Below, piece by piece: positions 39,498 to 49,182 of a stretch of DNA of 64,000 nt. The translations under genes were made by a program, and so were the position numbers. The notes under the pieces were generated by a model. That model was not told where the DNA came from. It did not search any database and was given only the letters and a program-made list of their open reading frames with translations. The DNA comes from Neomicrococcus lactis (GTDB taxonomy: Bacteria > Actinomycetota > Actinomycetes > Actinomycetales > Micrococcaceae): contig NZ_JACHBL010000001.1 in assembly GCF_014200305.1 (NCBI RefSeq), positions 744,001 to 808,000 of the forward strand, in the 5' to 3' direction. Each line of letters begins with the position of its first letter. The stretch's first letter is position 1.

Positions 39498-40303
39498 CTC
39501 ATCGAGTTCGGCCGTTGGGGGTCTGAACTCTTGAGAATTCCCATCGATTGGGCGCGCAAGACTGCTGAAAGGCGGTCCTGGGCGCCCAGCTTTCTATATA
39601 GATGCTCTTGATGCTTATGAACCGTACGCGGCGAAATAGCCAAACGAGCAGCGATGCCCGTGGCTGTCTTTCCCTGCGCAATCATCTCTAAGATCAATAT
39701 TTCGCGAGTGGTCAGACTCTGGTGTGGCGCGTCCTGCGCTGTGTTGGCCTGCGCTGCGTCCGTGGGTCGTAGGTCCTGCAATTCCCGCACCAGCCGGATG
39801 TGCGTTTCTAGCCCCACAATTAGCCGTTGCAGTTCTTTTGCGTCCTCGACGTCGCGTTCCTTGAAAGGCTCATCGCGGACCAGTCCGTAGGACGTGGTGT
39901 AGTGGCGAGTGACTACTGGCAAGGACAAGTGGTGCCGCCCTAGGTGATATTCGTCGAAGAGATCACGAGCGGTTTGAGTCATGTCTTTGCCGCGGTGGGT
40001 GACGTCAATCAGCAGGCTCGGTTCGAGGTGGCGTAGATCCATGTGAAATTGGGTCAGAGGATGATGCGGGGCCACGGTGCGTACGGCCGCATCCCAGTGT
40101 GGAGCGCGATTGAAAGAACTCGTGTCCGCGATAACAGCGGGGGATTGTGCGGTGGCGTTTCTCCAACTCACTCGTGCACCCATGAACACGTTGAAGGTGT
40201 CCGTGAGCCCGGTCGTGAGATGTTCCAAGGCGTGCGCGGGTTCTGGTGAGGCGAGTATTTCCGCGGCGGTGTCTAGCCACGTTCGCCGGGCGGTTTTATC
40301 CAC
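39494..40303 (-). CDS. LuxR family transcriptional regulator
   Basis: Protein of 269 aa. The C-terminal HTH (about 196-255) reads LTTREILILEMIAQGKTATGIAARLAISPRTVHKHQ-type, a clear LuxR/FixJ DNA-binding domain. The N-terminal ~180 aa may be a GAF-like sensor but show no receiver Asp or Walker motif. The GTG at 40303 has AGGCAGGA upstream; an in-frame TTG 39 bp earlier does not. It converges on the secreted-protein gene, with the two stops overlapping. Confidence 0.82.
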   Translation of the reverse strand: MDKTARRTWLDTAAEILASPEPAHALEHLTTGLTDTFNVFMGARVSWRNATAQSPAVIADTSSFNRAPHWDAAVRTVAPHHPLTQFHMDLRHLEPSLLIDVTHRGKDMTQTARDLFDEYHLGRHHLSLPVVTRHYTTSYGLVRDEPFKERDVEDAKELQRLIVGLETHIRLVRELQDLRPTDAAQANTAQDAPHQSLTTREILILEMIAQGKTATGIAARLAISPRTVHKHQEHLYRKLGAQDRLSAVLRAQSMGILKSSDPQRPNSMS

Positions 40304-40417
40304 GATGTCCTGCCTTGAAAGAACGCGAGTCTTTCCTGCCAAAGTCTACGGTTCGCGGGAGTTTTTCACGAGGGGTAGGGCACCCAGTTCTAAGTGTCAG
40401 GGGCGATTTATAGCTTG

Positions 40418-40446
40418 TTGGTTGTCGAACAAAGGTTCGATACACT
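40418..40446 (+). promoter_or_regulatory. SOS-regulated promoter with LexA box (40425-40440)
   Basis: TCGAAC-AAAG-GTTCGA is a perfect match to the actinobacterial SOS (LexA) box. It fills the spacer between -35 TTGGTT (40418-40423) and -10 TACACT (40441-40446), with 17 bp between them. LexA binding would block the promoter of the DUF6504-dnaE2 pair. Confidence 0.93.
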
Positions 40447-40491
40447 AGTGAGTGACCGCCCACCGCTTCCCGGGGCGGGAACTTCCCACCA

Positions 40492-40514
40492 AAGCCGAGA
40501 AGGCTCACGCTCGG
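40492..40514 (+). other. Hairpin in the leader of the DUF6504 gene
   Basis: GCCGAG and CTCGGC arms flank about 10 nt, shortly before the GGAGG ribosome site at 40524. This may affect translation; no known element. Confidence 0.4.
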
Positions 40515-40533
40515 CTATGCGATGGAGGTTTTC

Positions 40534-40848
40534 ATGGGTCTTTTTACACAGTCGGTCGAGGTCGAATGCACCCCGGCAGGGCAACCGCTGCGAGTGCATT
40601 GGCAGGGCCGTGAGTACCGTTTAGCTGCTGAGCCGGTGCGTTGGTTTGAACGCCGCAAGTGGTGGGCTGAGGACGTCCGCGCAGAGCGCGCTCGCGGCGC
40701 GGGCATGGTTGATCATGAGATCTGGCGCCTCCAAGTGCGCCTCGTAGGACGCGGCCCGTTGCAAACCCTTGAACTGAGCCACCACGTAGAAACCGGCCGT
40801 TGGCGATTGATTCAGGTAGGTGACGCCGCCCTCCGGCAATCGGCATGA
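40534..40848 (+). CDS. DUF6504 family protein (SOS mutasome-linked)
   Basis: Protein of 104 aa, rich in Trp and Arg, with the core FERRKWWAEDVRAERARG and HEIWRLQV (about 34-66). In many actinobacteria this family sits between imuB and dnaE2, so a role in the mutagenesis complex is likely but unproven. GGAGG lies 5 bp before the ATG at 40534; the upstream ATG at 40522 overlaps that site. It overlaps dnaE2 by 4 bp (ATGA), so the two should be co-translated. It is the first gene after the LexA box. Confidence 0.82.
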   Translation: MGLFTQSVEVECTPAGQPLRVHWQGREYRLAAEPVRWFERRKWWAEDVRAERARGAGMVDHEIWRLQVRLVGRGPLQTLELSHHVETGRWRLIQVGDAALRQSA

Positions 40849-43800
40849 CCTTTACGCACCTTCACGTTTCCTCTGCCTACAGCGCCCACTACGGCGTCTC
40901 GTGGCCCAAGGATCTTGCAGCAGCTGCCGCGTCTCATGGCGCGGACGCTCTTGCGTGCACGGATCGCGATGGCCTCTACGGTTCCATCAAACACCTCAAA
41001 GCTTGCATGGAGCACGGTCTCGATCCCATTTTGGGGGTGGACTTGGCGCTCATTGAGGACGAAGAAATCCGCACCCCGCACGGCACGCAACTGGTCCCGG
41101 TAACGGTAGGCCGCGTCGTCGTACTGGCAAAAGGACACAGCGCCGGAGCCGGGTACCGCGCGCTCTGCCGCACGGTGTCCGCCGCGCATGAGGGCAGCGG
41201 TTCCGGGTCCAGCCGCACGCGGCCCGTGGGGATTCGGCTGGAGGAGCTTGCACGGCTGTCCCGAAATGACGACGGCGAAGCGGTGCTTGCCATCCTTGTT
41301 GGCCCGCGGTCCGATGTAGGGCAGGCTGCGCAGCGCCGCCAATACGGGCGAGCGCGCGCCTTGTTGCAACGGTGGAAGACGCTTTTGCCCGCGGGCAGTG
41401 TGTACGTGGAGGCCGTGTCTCATTTGAGCCGTCCGGGGGAGCGACTCAGCACGGCGCATGCGGTACGGATGATCAAAGCCGCACGTCAAGTGGGTGTTCC
41501 GTACGTGTTGAGTAATGCCGTGCGGTACCTGGACGTGGAGGGTGCCGCGACGGCGGATGTGTTGGATGCCGCGCGCACGCTGACTTCGCTGGATACGTTG
41601 CCGGAGAGTCAGCCCAACGGCCAAGGGTGGCTGAAGACGCCGGAGGAAATGAAGCATTTAGCGCGGGAGATCGGACGGGATCTCACGGATGCTTCCGGCG
41701 TGGCCAGCACCATGCTCAGCACTACGGAAGCGCTCGCAGATTGGTGCCGCATAGATCCGGTGGCGGACTGTGGCTACGGCATTCCCGTGGTGCCTGAAGC
41801 GCGCATCATCGGCATCACAGGTGACGCCAACCGGGAGCTTGCGGCGCGATGTGAAGCCGGGATTACCAAGTTCTTCCCGCCGCATGCGGGTCAGCAGGTC
41901 TTCGGTAAGCGCGGCCGGGTGGAATTGCGGGAACGGCTGGATGAAGAACTGTCCGTCATTCAGGATCTGGGTTTCGCGTCTTACTTTTTGACGGTCGCGG
42001 AAGTCACCAAAATGATCAACGGCATGGGGGTGCGTACGGCGGCGCGTGGCTCCGGCGCCTCGAGCCTGGTCAACTACCTCACCGGCATCAGCCACGTGAA
42101 CCCGCTCATGCATGAACTGCTCTTTGAGCGTTTCCTCTCCCGGGACCGCAGCACGCTCCCGGACATTGACGTGGACGTGGAAAGCGCGCGGCGCCACGAT
42201 GTCTATCACGAGATCTTCAAGCGCTTCGGCGCGCAGCGGACCTCGCTCATGAGTATGCAAAACGGGTATCGGGCGCGCGGTGCCGTGCGGGACGCCGGGC
42301 TGGCACTGGGGATGCCGGAGCCGGAAGTGGACGCCATCGCAAAACAGCTCTGGCGCTTCTCCGCGTCCAGTTTCCGCGAAGCCATGGAGCGCATGCCGGA
42401 GCTCAAGAATTTCTCCGAGCGCGTGGAATCCGGACGTTTGAGCGGCAATCAGCAACTGGATTTGTTGGTTGACCTCACCGAACGCTTGGACCGGCTGCCG
42501 CGGCACATCTCGATGCACCCCTGCGGTGTGATCCTGGGGGATGCCACCTTGCTGGATCGCACCCCGGTGGAAGCCTCCGGGATGGGACTGCCCATGAGTC
42601 AGTTCGATAAGCACGACATGGACCCCATGGGCATGCTCAAGCTCGATGTGCTCGGGGTGCGCATGCAGTCCGCGATCGCGTACACCCTCGAGGAAATTCA
42701 GCGCATTCATGGCACCGGTGAAGCGGTGGCGGAGGCCGGCGTGCACGGGGCTGCGGATTTCGTAGCCAGTGACGGCAAGATTGCGCTAGAAAAGGTCCCG
42801 TACGACGACGCAGCTACCTTCGAGCTCATACGCTCCACTCATACCTTGGGTTGCTTTCAGATTGAATCTCCTGGGCAGCGGGAGCTGATTGGCAAGCTGG
42901 CGCCGTGGGAGTTTAACGACCTCATCATCGATATCTCGTTGTTCCGGCCTGGTCCTATGCAATCGGACATGGTGCGGCCGTTCTTGGAGCAACGCCATGG
43001 TTTCCGCGAAGCTGTGTACCCGCACCCGGATCTAGAACCCGTGCTCGCGGAGACGCACGGCGTCACGGTGTTCCACGAACAAGTGCTGCGGATGATGCAC
43101 GTCATGACGGACTGCGGTCTCGCGAAAGCGGATGTGTACCGGCGCCTCTTGGGGAACCCAAAAGCCGAACCTCAAGTGGAGGCGTTCTTCCGGGAGAAGG
43201 CGCTCGCGAAGGGGTATCCGCTCAGTGTCATCGACAAGGTCTGGCAGACCCTGCACGCGTTTGGCAGCTTTGGTTTTTGCAAAGCCCACGGCGCGGCCTT
43301 TGCCGTGCCCACGTACCACTCGGCCTGGCTCAAAGCGCACCACCCAGAAGCGTTTCTTGCCGCTCTCTGGGAGCACGATCCCGGCATGTATCCGCGGCGC
43401 CTACTAGTGGCTGAAGCCCGGCGCATGGGGATTCCCATCCTTCCTCTCGACGTGAACCGCAGTACCTCGCACTTCCGCGTAGAACGCGTGGGTCCCGAGG
43501 GAACGGATGGCCGCGGCAAGGACGCTGGCAAGCTAGGCATCCGCATGGCGTTCACCGTGGTGCACGGACTGAGCGAGATCGAGGTCAAGCGTCTCGAAGC
43601 GCACCAGCCCTATACGTCTGTAGCTGACGTGAGAGACCGCGCCCGCCCTACGCGCACCAACTTGCGTCGCCTCGCCGAACTTGGAGCGCTAGATCGCTTC
43701 AACAAGAAAGAACGCGTGAGCCGCACGGACCTGGTGCATCACCTGGATATGCTGCGCCGACCCATCAAGGGCAAAAAGGTTCCCGTGCTCGAAGGACAGT

Positions 43801-44564
43801 TGCCGTTGCCGTTCGAAGAAGACGTGGAGACCTCCAACCTCACGGCCGTCTTCCCCGAACCCACCCAAGCTGAAAAGGTGCGCACCGAGCTAGACCTCAC
43901 CGAGATCGACGTCTCCGCACACCTCATGGAATCTCACCGCAAACTCCTAGACGCCTACGGGGTCACCTATGCGCGCGACCTCTTGAGCCTGCGCTCGCAG
44001 ACACGCGTGCTGGTGGCCGGCGTGCGCGTGGCCACTCAAACGCCGCCCATGCGCAGCGGCAAGCGCGTAGTGTTCATCAGCCTCGATGACGGGACCGGCT
44101 GCGTAGACGCGTCCTTCTTCACCGAAGCCCAACACGAAAGCGGCGAGATGCTGTTCTCCACCCGACTCATGCTCATCGAAGGCACCACGCGCCGTACCGG
44201 CCCACGCGCCGTCTCCCTCCAAGCCATCCGCGCCTGGAACATACACCAACCTGAGACCCTGCCACCCGTGACCTACTTGAAAGACACCGAAGAGAAGTAC
44301 TGGCAAAAACGCCGCGAAAGCGCCCGAAAGTTCCGCGAAGAAAAAGACCAAGAACGCTTGAGCGAACTAGCACGCGCGCTCGCAGGAACCCGTGCGGGAA
44401 CCCCCGGAAGTAAGAGGGAGATTCCGCATCATGACACGGGATGGCCGGTGCGGGGGATTGAGGCTACGGAACAAGCGCCGTCGTCGTCCTCAAAACCGTA
44501 CTTCCCGCCGGTGCCGGTACCGCACCCGGAAACGTGGGAGCTCATGCCGACGCCCCAACGGTAG
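40845..44564 (+). CDS. dnaE2: Error-prone DNA polymerase DnaE2 (ImuC)
   Basis: C-family translesion polymerase of 1239 aa. The N-terminal PHP domain begins FTHLHVSSAYSAHYG, the catalytic palm has DIDVDVESARR (with the acidic pair), and HISMHPCGV and NGYRARGAVRDAG follow. The OB-fold region is near 1030-1110. This length and these motifs are DnaE2-like rather than replicative DnaE1. In characterised bacteria it works with ImuB (and ImuA'), which are not seen here. It is driven by the SOS promoter at 40418. Confidence 0.93.
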   Translation: MTFTHLHVSSAYSAHYGVSWPKDLAAAAASHGADALACTDRDGLYGSIKHLKACMEHGLDPILGVDLALIEDEEIRTPHGTQLVPVTVGRVVVLAKGHSAGAGYRALCRTVSAAHEGSGSGSSRTRPVGIRLEELARLSRNDDGEAVLAILVGPRSDVGQAAQRRQYGRARALLQRWKTLLPAGSVYVEAVSHLSRPGERLSTAHAVRMIKAARQVGVPYVLSNAVRYLDVEGAATADVLDAARTLTSLDTLPESQPNGQGWLKTPEEMKHLAREIGRDLTDASGVASTMLSTTEALADWCRIDPVADCGYGIPVVPEARIIGITGDANRELAARCEAGITKFFPPHAGQQVFGKRGRVELRERLDEELSVIQDLGFASYFLTVAEVTKMINGMGVRTAARGSGASSLVNYLTGISHVNPLMHELLFERFLSRDRSTLPDIDVDVESARRHDVYHEIFKRFGAQRTSLMSMQNGYRARGAVRDAGLALGMPEPEVDAIAKQLWRFSASSFREAMERMPELKNFSERVESGRLSGNQQLDLLVDLTERLDRLPRHISMHPCGVILGDATLLDRTPVEASGMGLPMSQFDKHDMDPMGMLKLDVLGVRMQSAIAYTLEEIQRIHGTGEAVAEAGVHGAADFVASDGKIALEKVPYDDAATFELIRSTHTLGCFQIESPGQRELIGKLAPWEFNDLIIDISLFRPGPMQSDMVRPFLEQRHGFREAVYPHPDLEPVLAETHGVTVFHEQVLRMMHVMTDCGLAKADVYRRLLGNPKAEPQVEAFFREKALAKGYPLSVIDKVWQTLHAFGSFGFCKAHGAAFAVPTYHSAWLKAHHPEAFLAALWEHDPGMYPRRLLVAEARRMGIPILPLDVNRSTSHFRVERVGPEGTDGRGKDAGKLGIRMAFTVVHGLSEIEVKRLEAHQPYTSVADVRDRARPTRTNLRRLAELGALDRFNKKERVSRTDLVHHLDMLRRPIKGKKVPVLEGQLPLPFEEDVETSNLTAVFPEPTQAEKVRTELDLTEIDVSAHLMESHRKLLDAYGVTYARDLLSLRSQTRVLVAGVRVATQTPPMRSGKRVVFISLDDGTGCVDASFFTEAQHESGEMLFSTRLMLIEGTTRRTGPRAVSLQAIRAWNIHQPETLPPVTYLKDTEEKYWQKRRESARKFREEKDQERLSELARALAGTRAGTPGSKREIPHHDTGWPVRGIEATEQAPSSSSKPYFPPVPVPHPETWELMPTPQR

Positions 44565-44624
44565 CGGCGCCTGCTTGCCATGCAGACCGCACGCCACGTG
44601 CGCCGATGAAGAAACGATTTCACG

Positions 44625-44630
44625 TAGAAT
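44625..44630 (+). promoter_or_regulatory. -10-like element before thrS
   Basis: TAGAAT fits TAnnnT and lies 66 bp before the thrS GTG. No convincing -35 and no T-box core were seen in this leader. Confidence 0.4.
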
Positions 44631-44696
44631 CGTGAGCGGCTGGCTGTGATCAACGTACGTCACAAGCTATGAAGCCGATACTGAAAAGAGGAATAC

Positions 44697-46823
44697 GTGT
44701 CTGAGCAAATCTCGATCGTCGTCGACGGGCAAGAAAAATCCGTAGACGCCGGCACCACCGGAGCACAACTGTTTTTTGAACAGCGAGAGGTGGTGGTGAT
44801 GCGAGTCGACGGTAGCCTCCAGGATCTCAGCCGCGAACTCGTCGCCGGAACCACCGTTGAATCCGTAGACATCAGCTCCGAAGATGGCCTCAACGTTCTC
44901 CGCCACTCCACGGCACACGTCATGGCGCAGGCCGTTCAGCAGCTCCGTCCCGACGCAAAGCTCGGCATTGGCCCGTACATCAAGGACGGGTTCTACTTCG
45001 ATTTCGACGTAGCAGAGCCATTCACTCCTGAGGATTTGAAGACCCTCGAGAAGATGATGCTCAAGATCGTCAACCAGAACCAGCAGTTCCAGCGCCGCGT
45101 GGTGACCGAAGAGCAAGCTCGCGAAGAAATGGCGAACGAGCCATACAAGCTTGAGCTCCTCAACAAGTCCAGCGAAGCGGACACCGCAGGCGAAGGCGTC
45201 AGCGTTGAAGTGGGCGCCGGCGACATCACTATCTACGACAACGTGGACCGCAAGACCGGCGAAGCCGTCTGGTGTGACCTCTGCCGTGGCCCGCACTTGC
45301 AGAACACCAAGATCATCTCCAACGCTTTCGCGCTGACCCGTTCCGCTGCCGCCTACTGGTTGGGCAGCGAGAAGAACAAGCAGCTGCAGCGCATCTACGG
45401 CACGGCATGGCCTACCAAGGAAGACCTCAAGGCATACCAGGAGCGTCTCGCCGAGGCTGAGCGTCGCGACCACCGCAAGCTCGGCGCCGAGCTGGATCTG
45501 TTCTCCTTCCCGGATGCTTTGGGCTCCGGTCTTCCGGTGTTCCACCCCAAGGGCGGCATCATCCGTAAGGCCATGGAGGACTACTCGCGTCAGCGCCACA
45601 CTGAGGCTGGCTACGAGTTCGTCTACACGCCGCACATCACCAAGGGTCATCTTTACGAGATCTCCGGCCACTTGGATTGGTACAAGGACGGCATGTTCCC
45701 TGCCATGCACGTTGACGAGGAACTGAACGAGGACGGCACGGTTCGCAAGCCGGGTCAGGATTACTACCTGAAGCCCATGAACTGCCCCATGCACAACCTC
45801 ATCTTCGATTCACGCGGCCGTTCGTACCGCGAGCTTCCGCTGCGCCTCTTCGAATTCGGTAGCGTCTACCGCTACGAGAAGTCCGGCGTGGTGCACGGCC
45901 TGACGCGCGTGCGCGGTATGACACAGGATGACGCTCACATCTACTGCACCAAGGAGCAGATGAAGGATGAGCTCACCTCAACGCTGAACTTCGTCTTGGG
46001 CTTGCTCAAGGACTACGGACTCGATGACTTCTACTTGGAGCTCTCCACGAAGGATCCTGAGAAGTACGTGGGCGGCGACGAGATCTGGGAAGAAGCTACG
46101 CGCACCCTCGCCGAGGTTGCTGAGGCTTCAGGTCTTGACCTGGTTCCGGATCCAGGTGGAGCTGCGTTCTACGGCCCGAAGATCTCGGTCCAGGCTCGCG
46201 ACGCCATTGGCCGTACGTGGCAGATGTCCACCATTCAGTTGGACTTCAACTTGCCAGAGCGCTTCAACCTCGAATACCAGGCCGCGGACGGCACGCGTCA
46301 GCGTCCGGTCATGATTCACCGTGCACTGTTCGGTTCCGTGGAGCGCTTCATGGGCGTTCTCACCGAGCACTACGCTGGAGCATTCCCGGCATGGTTGGCT
46401 CCTGTTCAGGTGGTCGGCATTCCGGTGGCGGAGGCGTTCAACGACTACATGCAGGGCATTCTTGATGACCTCAAGAAGCGCGGCATCCGCGTGGAGGGTG
46501 ACTACTCCTCGGACCGCTTCCCGAAGAAGATCCGGAACGCGTCCAAGGACAAGACTCCGTTCGTACTCATCGCCGGTGGCGACGACGCGGACGCGAACGC
46601 TGTGTCCTTCCGCTACCGCGATGGAAGCCAGGACAACGGCGTGCCCGTGCAGGAAGCAATCGAGCGCATTGTTGCCGCCGTTCAGTCCCGAACCTTGCAG
46701 GACGGACCAGTTCGTTCTTCGGAGAACGACGACGCCGCTGCAGTTGCGCAGGCCGGCTCGGAAAGTGCCGCTGAGGCAGCAACGGCCGACGCGGTTGCCA
46801 GCTCAGCTGCGGTTGAGTCCTAA
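44697..46823 (+). CDS. thrS: Threonine--tRNA ligase
   Basis: Class II synthetase of 708 aa. A TGS domain (about 1-62), the editing domain with [10 protein letters not shown] (His pair near 70) and WCDLCRGPH, then the catalytic core with zinc-site MNCPMHN and the motif 2 region [14 protein letters not shown] are all present. The anticodon-binding domain ends near 650. A ~50-residue Ala/Ser/Glu-rich tail follows and is unlikely to be structured. GTG start with GAGGA upstream. Confidence 0.96.
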   Translation: MSEQISIVVDGQEKSVDAGTTGAQLFFEQREVVVMRVDGSLQDLSRELVAGTTVESVDISSEDGLNVLRHSTAHVMAQAVQQLRPDAKLGIGPYIKDGFYFDFDVAEPFTPEDLKTLEKMMLKIVNQNQQFQRRVVTEEQAREEMANEPYKLELLNKSSEADTAGEGVSVEVGAGDITIYDNVDRKTGEAVWCDLCRGPHLQNTKIISNAFALTRSAAAYWLGSEKNKQLQRIYGTAWPTKEDLKAYQERLAEAERRDHRKLGAELDLFSFPDALGSGLPVFHPKGGIIRKAMEDYSRQRHTEAGYEFVYTPHITKGHLYEISGHLDWYKDGMFPAMHVDEELNEDGTVRKPGQDYYLKPMNCPMHNLIFDSRGRSYRELPLRLFEFGSVYRYEKSGVVHGLTRVRGMTQDDAHIYCTKEQMKDELTSTLNFVLGLLKDYGLDDFYLELSTKDPEKYVGGDEIWEEATRTLAEVAEASGLDLVPDPGGAAFYGPKISVQARDAIGRTWQMSTIQLDFNLPERFNLEYQAADGTRQRPVMIHRALFGSVERFMGVLTEHYAGAFPAWLAPVQVVGIPVAEAFNDYMQGILDDLKKRGIRVEGDYSSDRFPKKIRNASKDKTPFVLIAGGDDADANAVSFRYRDGSQDNGVPVQEAIERIVAAVQSRTLQDGPVRSSENDDAAAVAQAGSESAAEAATADAVASSAAVES

Positions 46824-46865
46824 ATAGCTACGCTGGTGGGGGAGTTCAGAGGAGATGGAGACGAG

Positions 46866-47426
46866 ATGAGTAACCACGATCAGGACGTCACGGACGATTT
46901 CGAATCAGCCGGAGTGCCTGACTCATTCGGCCGCCTCTGGACCCCCTACCGCATGGCGTACATCAAGGGCGGTCAAGACCAAGTCAAGACTGAAGCTGAC
47001 TGCCCGTTTTGTGCAGGTCCATCCCGGACCGACGAAGAGGCGCTCATAGTTCACCGTGGTGAACACGCTTACGCGCTCTTGAACCTCTTCCCATACAACC
47101 CTGGGCACTTGTTGGTGTGCCCGTACCGTCACGTTCCTGACTACACGGACCTGACGCAAGAAGAGACCATGGAAATCGCGCAGATCACGCAAAAGGCCAT
47201 GACGGTCATTCGCGCGGTCTCGTATCCTCACGGTTTCAACTTGGGCATGAATCAAGGTGCTTCCGGTGGAGCCGGCATTGCCGCTCACTTGCACCAGCAC
47301 TTGGTGCCGCGCTGGAGCGGTGACGCAAACTTCTTCCCGATCATTGCCCAGACCAAAGCAATACCCGCCACCTTGGGCGAGATTCGTCAGCAGATCGCCG
47401 AGGCTTGGGACGAGGTTCATGCTTAA
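46866..47426 (+). CDS. HIT family protein
   Basis: Histidine-triad nucleotide hydrolase/transferase of 186 aa. The HxHxH motif is in AAHLHQHLVPRW, and CPFC near residue 42 is part of a likely zinc site. Actinobacterial members in this position are related to Ap4A-processing HIT enzymes. The ATG at 46866 has GGAGACGAG upstream. Its last codons overlap pgsA by 8 bp, so the two are translationally coupled. Confidence 0.88.
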   Translation: MSNHDQDVTDDFESAGVPDSFGRLWTPYRMAYIKGGQDQVKTEADCPFCAGPSRTDEEALIVHRGEHAYALLNLFPYNPGHLLVCPYRHVPDYTDLTQEETMEIAQITQKAMTVIRAVSYPHGFNLGMNQGASGGAGIAAHLHQHLVPRWSGDANFFPIIAQTKAIPATLGEIRQQIAEAWDEVHA

Positions 47427-48036
47427 TCGCCATGCTCGTGAGTTCTTCACGAAGCTGTTTACGCCTCTGGCCAAATGGCTCCTCAAACGCGGAGTGACTC
47501 CAGATACCGTGACCGTTGTGGGCACGTTCGGCTCCGTGCTCGGTGCGCTCATCCTGTACCCCATGGGCTACCTGTTTTGGGGAACCGTGGTCATCACCGC
47601 CTTCATCTTCTCCGATGTGGTGGACGGAATCATGGCGCGGTTACCCGAGCGGAAGACCACCAACGATGGTCGCTGGGGAAACTTCCTGGACTCCACGATG
47701 GACCGCTTGGGCGACGGCGCAATCTTCACCGGCGTAGCCATCTGGTTCTTCACAGGTGGTCACAATCTGGCCATCGGTATCGCCGCCTTGACGTGCTTGA
47801 TCAGCGGTTCCTTGGTGTCCTATGCCCGCGCCAAGGCGGAAGCTTTGGGCTTCGATGCCAATGTAGGAATCGCGGAACGCGCGGAACGACTCGTGGCAAC
47901 GCTCGTCTTCACAGGATTGACGGGACTCGGTCTCAACGAATGGGTGCTGTTTGGCGTCTTCGTGTTGCTAGCTCTTGCTAGTGTTGTCACGGTGCTCCAG
48001 CGAGTCTGGAAAGTACGCACTCAGGCTCTAGTATGA
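47419..48036 (+). CDS. pgsA: CDP-alcohol phosphatidyltransferase, phosphatidylinositol-phosphate synthase-like
   Basis: Membrane enzyme of 205 aa with about six hydrophobic segments. The CDP-alcohol motif is present: D66-V-V-D69-G-x-x-A-R74, then G87-x-x-x-D91-x-x-x-D95. The insertion between the two halves (LPERKTTNDGRW) is as in actinobacterial phosphatidylinositol-phosphate synthases, which make the precursor of PI and its mannosides. The start overlaps the HIT gene. The acyltransferase and PimA-type genes often found next are absent here; pdxS follows. Confidence 0.88.
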   Translation: MLNRHAREFFTKLFTPLAKWLLKRGVTPDTVTVVGTFGSVLGALILYPMGYLFWGTVVITAFIFSDVVDGIMARLPERKTTNDGRWGNFLDSTMDRLGDGAIFTGVAIWFFTGGHNLAIGIAALTCLISGSLVSYARAKAEALGFDANVGIAERAERLVATLVFTGLTGLGLNEWVLFGVFVLLALASVVTVLQRVWKVRTQALV

Positions 48037-48077
48037 GTCGGTAATAAAAACCCCTCGAATTTGTGAAAGGACCACTC

Positions 48078-48989
48078 GTGTCCGCAAATGAATCCAACGC
48101 TTCTACGGGCGTGACCGGCAGCTCGCGCGTCAAGCGCGGAATGGCAGAAATGCTCAAGGGCGGCGTCATCATGGACGTTGTTACGCCTGAGCAAGCTCGC
48201 ATCGCTGAAGATGCTGGCGCTGTTGCTGTCATGGCTCTTGAGCGCGTTCCGGCTGACATCCGTGCTCAGGGCGGCGTATCGCGTATGTCTGATCCGGATA
48301 TGATCGACGGCATCATCGAGGCTGTGTCGATCCCCGTCATGGCCAAGGCGCGTATCGGCCACTTCGTGGAAGCTCAAATTCTTCAGTCGTTGGGTGTCGA
48401 TTACATCGACGAGTCAGAAGTGTTGACCCCAGCTGACTACTCCAACCACATCGACAAGTGGAAGTTCACGGTTCCTTTCGTCTGTGGCGCCACCAACCTC
48501 GGTGAAGCATTGCGTCGCATCAACGAAGGTGCCGCAATGATCCGCTCCAAGGGTGAAGCTGGAACCGGCGACGTTTCCAACGCCACCACCCACATGCGCC
48601 AGATCCGCGCCGAGATCAGTCGCCTCAAGTCCATGGCAGAAGACGAGCTGTACGTCGCTGCTAAGGAACTTCAGGCTCCTTACGAACTTGTCAAGGAAAT
48701 CGCCACTACCGGCAAGCTTCCAGTGGTGCTCTTCACCGCCGGTGGCATTGCAACCCCAGCTGACGCTGCAATGATGATGCAGCTCGGCGCCGACGGCGTT
48801 TTCGTGGGCTCCGGCATCTTCAAGTCCGGCAACCCTGCCGAACGCGCTGCCGCAATCGTCAAGGCCACCACGTTCTTCGACGATCCAGATCAGCTCGCCA
48901 AGATCTCCCGCGGTCTCGGCGAAGCCATGGTGGGCATCAACGTGGATGAGATCCCTCAGCCACATCGCCTCGCAGAGCGCGGTTGGTAA
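48078..48989 (+). CDS. pdxS: Pyridoxal 5'-phosphate synthase subunit PdxS
   Basis: Forms PLP from ribose 5-phosphate, glyceraldehyde 3-phosphate and PdxT-derived ammonia, 303 aa. The (beta/alpha)8 barrel shows GGVIMDVV, the catalytic Lys in MAKARIGH and the second active Lys in [11 protein letters not shown]. The GTG at 48078 has AAAGGA upstream. PdxT is encoded 4.4 kb downstream rather than adjacent. An 18-bp tandem repeat begins in its last codons. Confidence 0.96.
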   Translation: MSANESNASTGVTGSSRVKRGMAEMLKGGVIMDVVTPEQARIAEDAGAVAVMALERVPADIRAQGGVSRMSDPDMIDGIIEAVSIPVMAKARIGHFVEAQILQSLGVDYIDESEVLTPADYSNHIDKWKFTVPFVCGATNLGEALRRINEGAAMIRSKGEAGTGDVSNATTHMRQIRAEISRLKSMAEDELYVAAKELQAPYELVKEIATTGKLPVVLFTAGGIATPADAAMMMQLGADGVFVGSGIFKSGNPAERAAAIVKATTFFDDPDQLAKISRGLGEAMVGINVDEIPQPHRLAERGW

Positions 48990-49047
48990 ATAGAGCGCAG
49001 CTGGTAAACAGAGCGCAGCTGGTAAACAGGGCGCAGCTTGTAAACAC
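48976..49047 (+). repeat. 18-bp in-frame tandem repeat of the pdxS 3' end (4 copies)
   Basis: Units at 48976-48993, 48994-49011, 49012-49029 and 49030-49047. Copy 1 includes the last pdxS codons and stop (GGTTGGTAA); copies 2-3 read AGCGCAGCTGGTAAACAG. Since 18 is a multiple of 3, each copy carries an in-frame TAA, giving four stops in series. Confidence 0.9.
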
Positions 49048-49083
49048 TCCAGCTCGAAGCTCAAACAAGCTCAAGCCATAAGG

Positions 49084-49126
49084 AGCGACGCCCGGACGGA
49101 TTGAAAGATTCCGTTCGGGCGTCGCT
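49084..49126. terminator. Terminator after pdxS
   Basis: A 16-bp stem (49084-49099 with 49111-49126, one G-U wobble) with an 11-nt loop, followed by GTGTTTGGG. Confidence 0.8.
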
Positions 49127-49182
49127 GTGTTTGGGTGATTTGTTCCACCAAGCGCCTCGCCCCAAACGCACCTAGTATGCGC

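Noticed and set aside
40845-44564. dnaE2 as the replicative polymerase dnaE1
   Set aside because: The LexA box, the DUF6504 partner, the length and the N-terminal PHP sequence fit DnaE2.
44565-44696. A T-box in front of thrS
   Set aside because: No TGGNACCGCG-like core is present in the leader.
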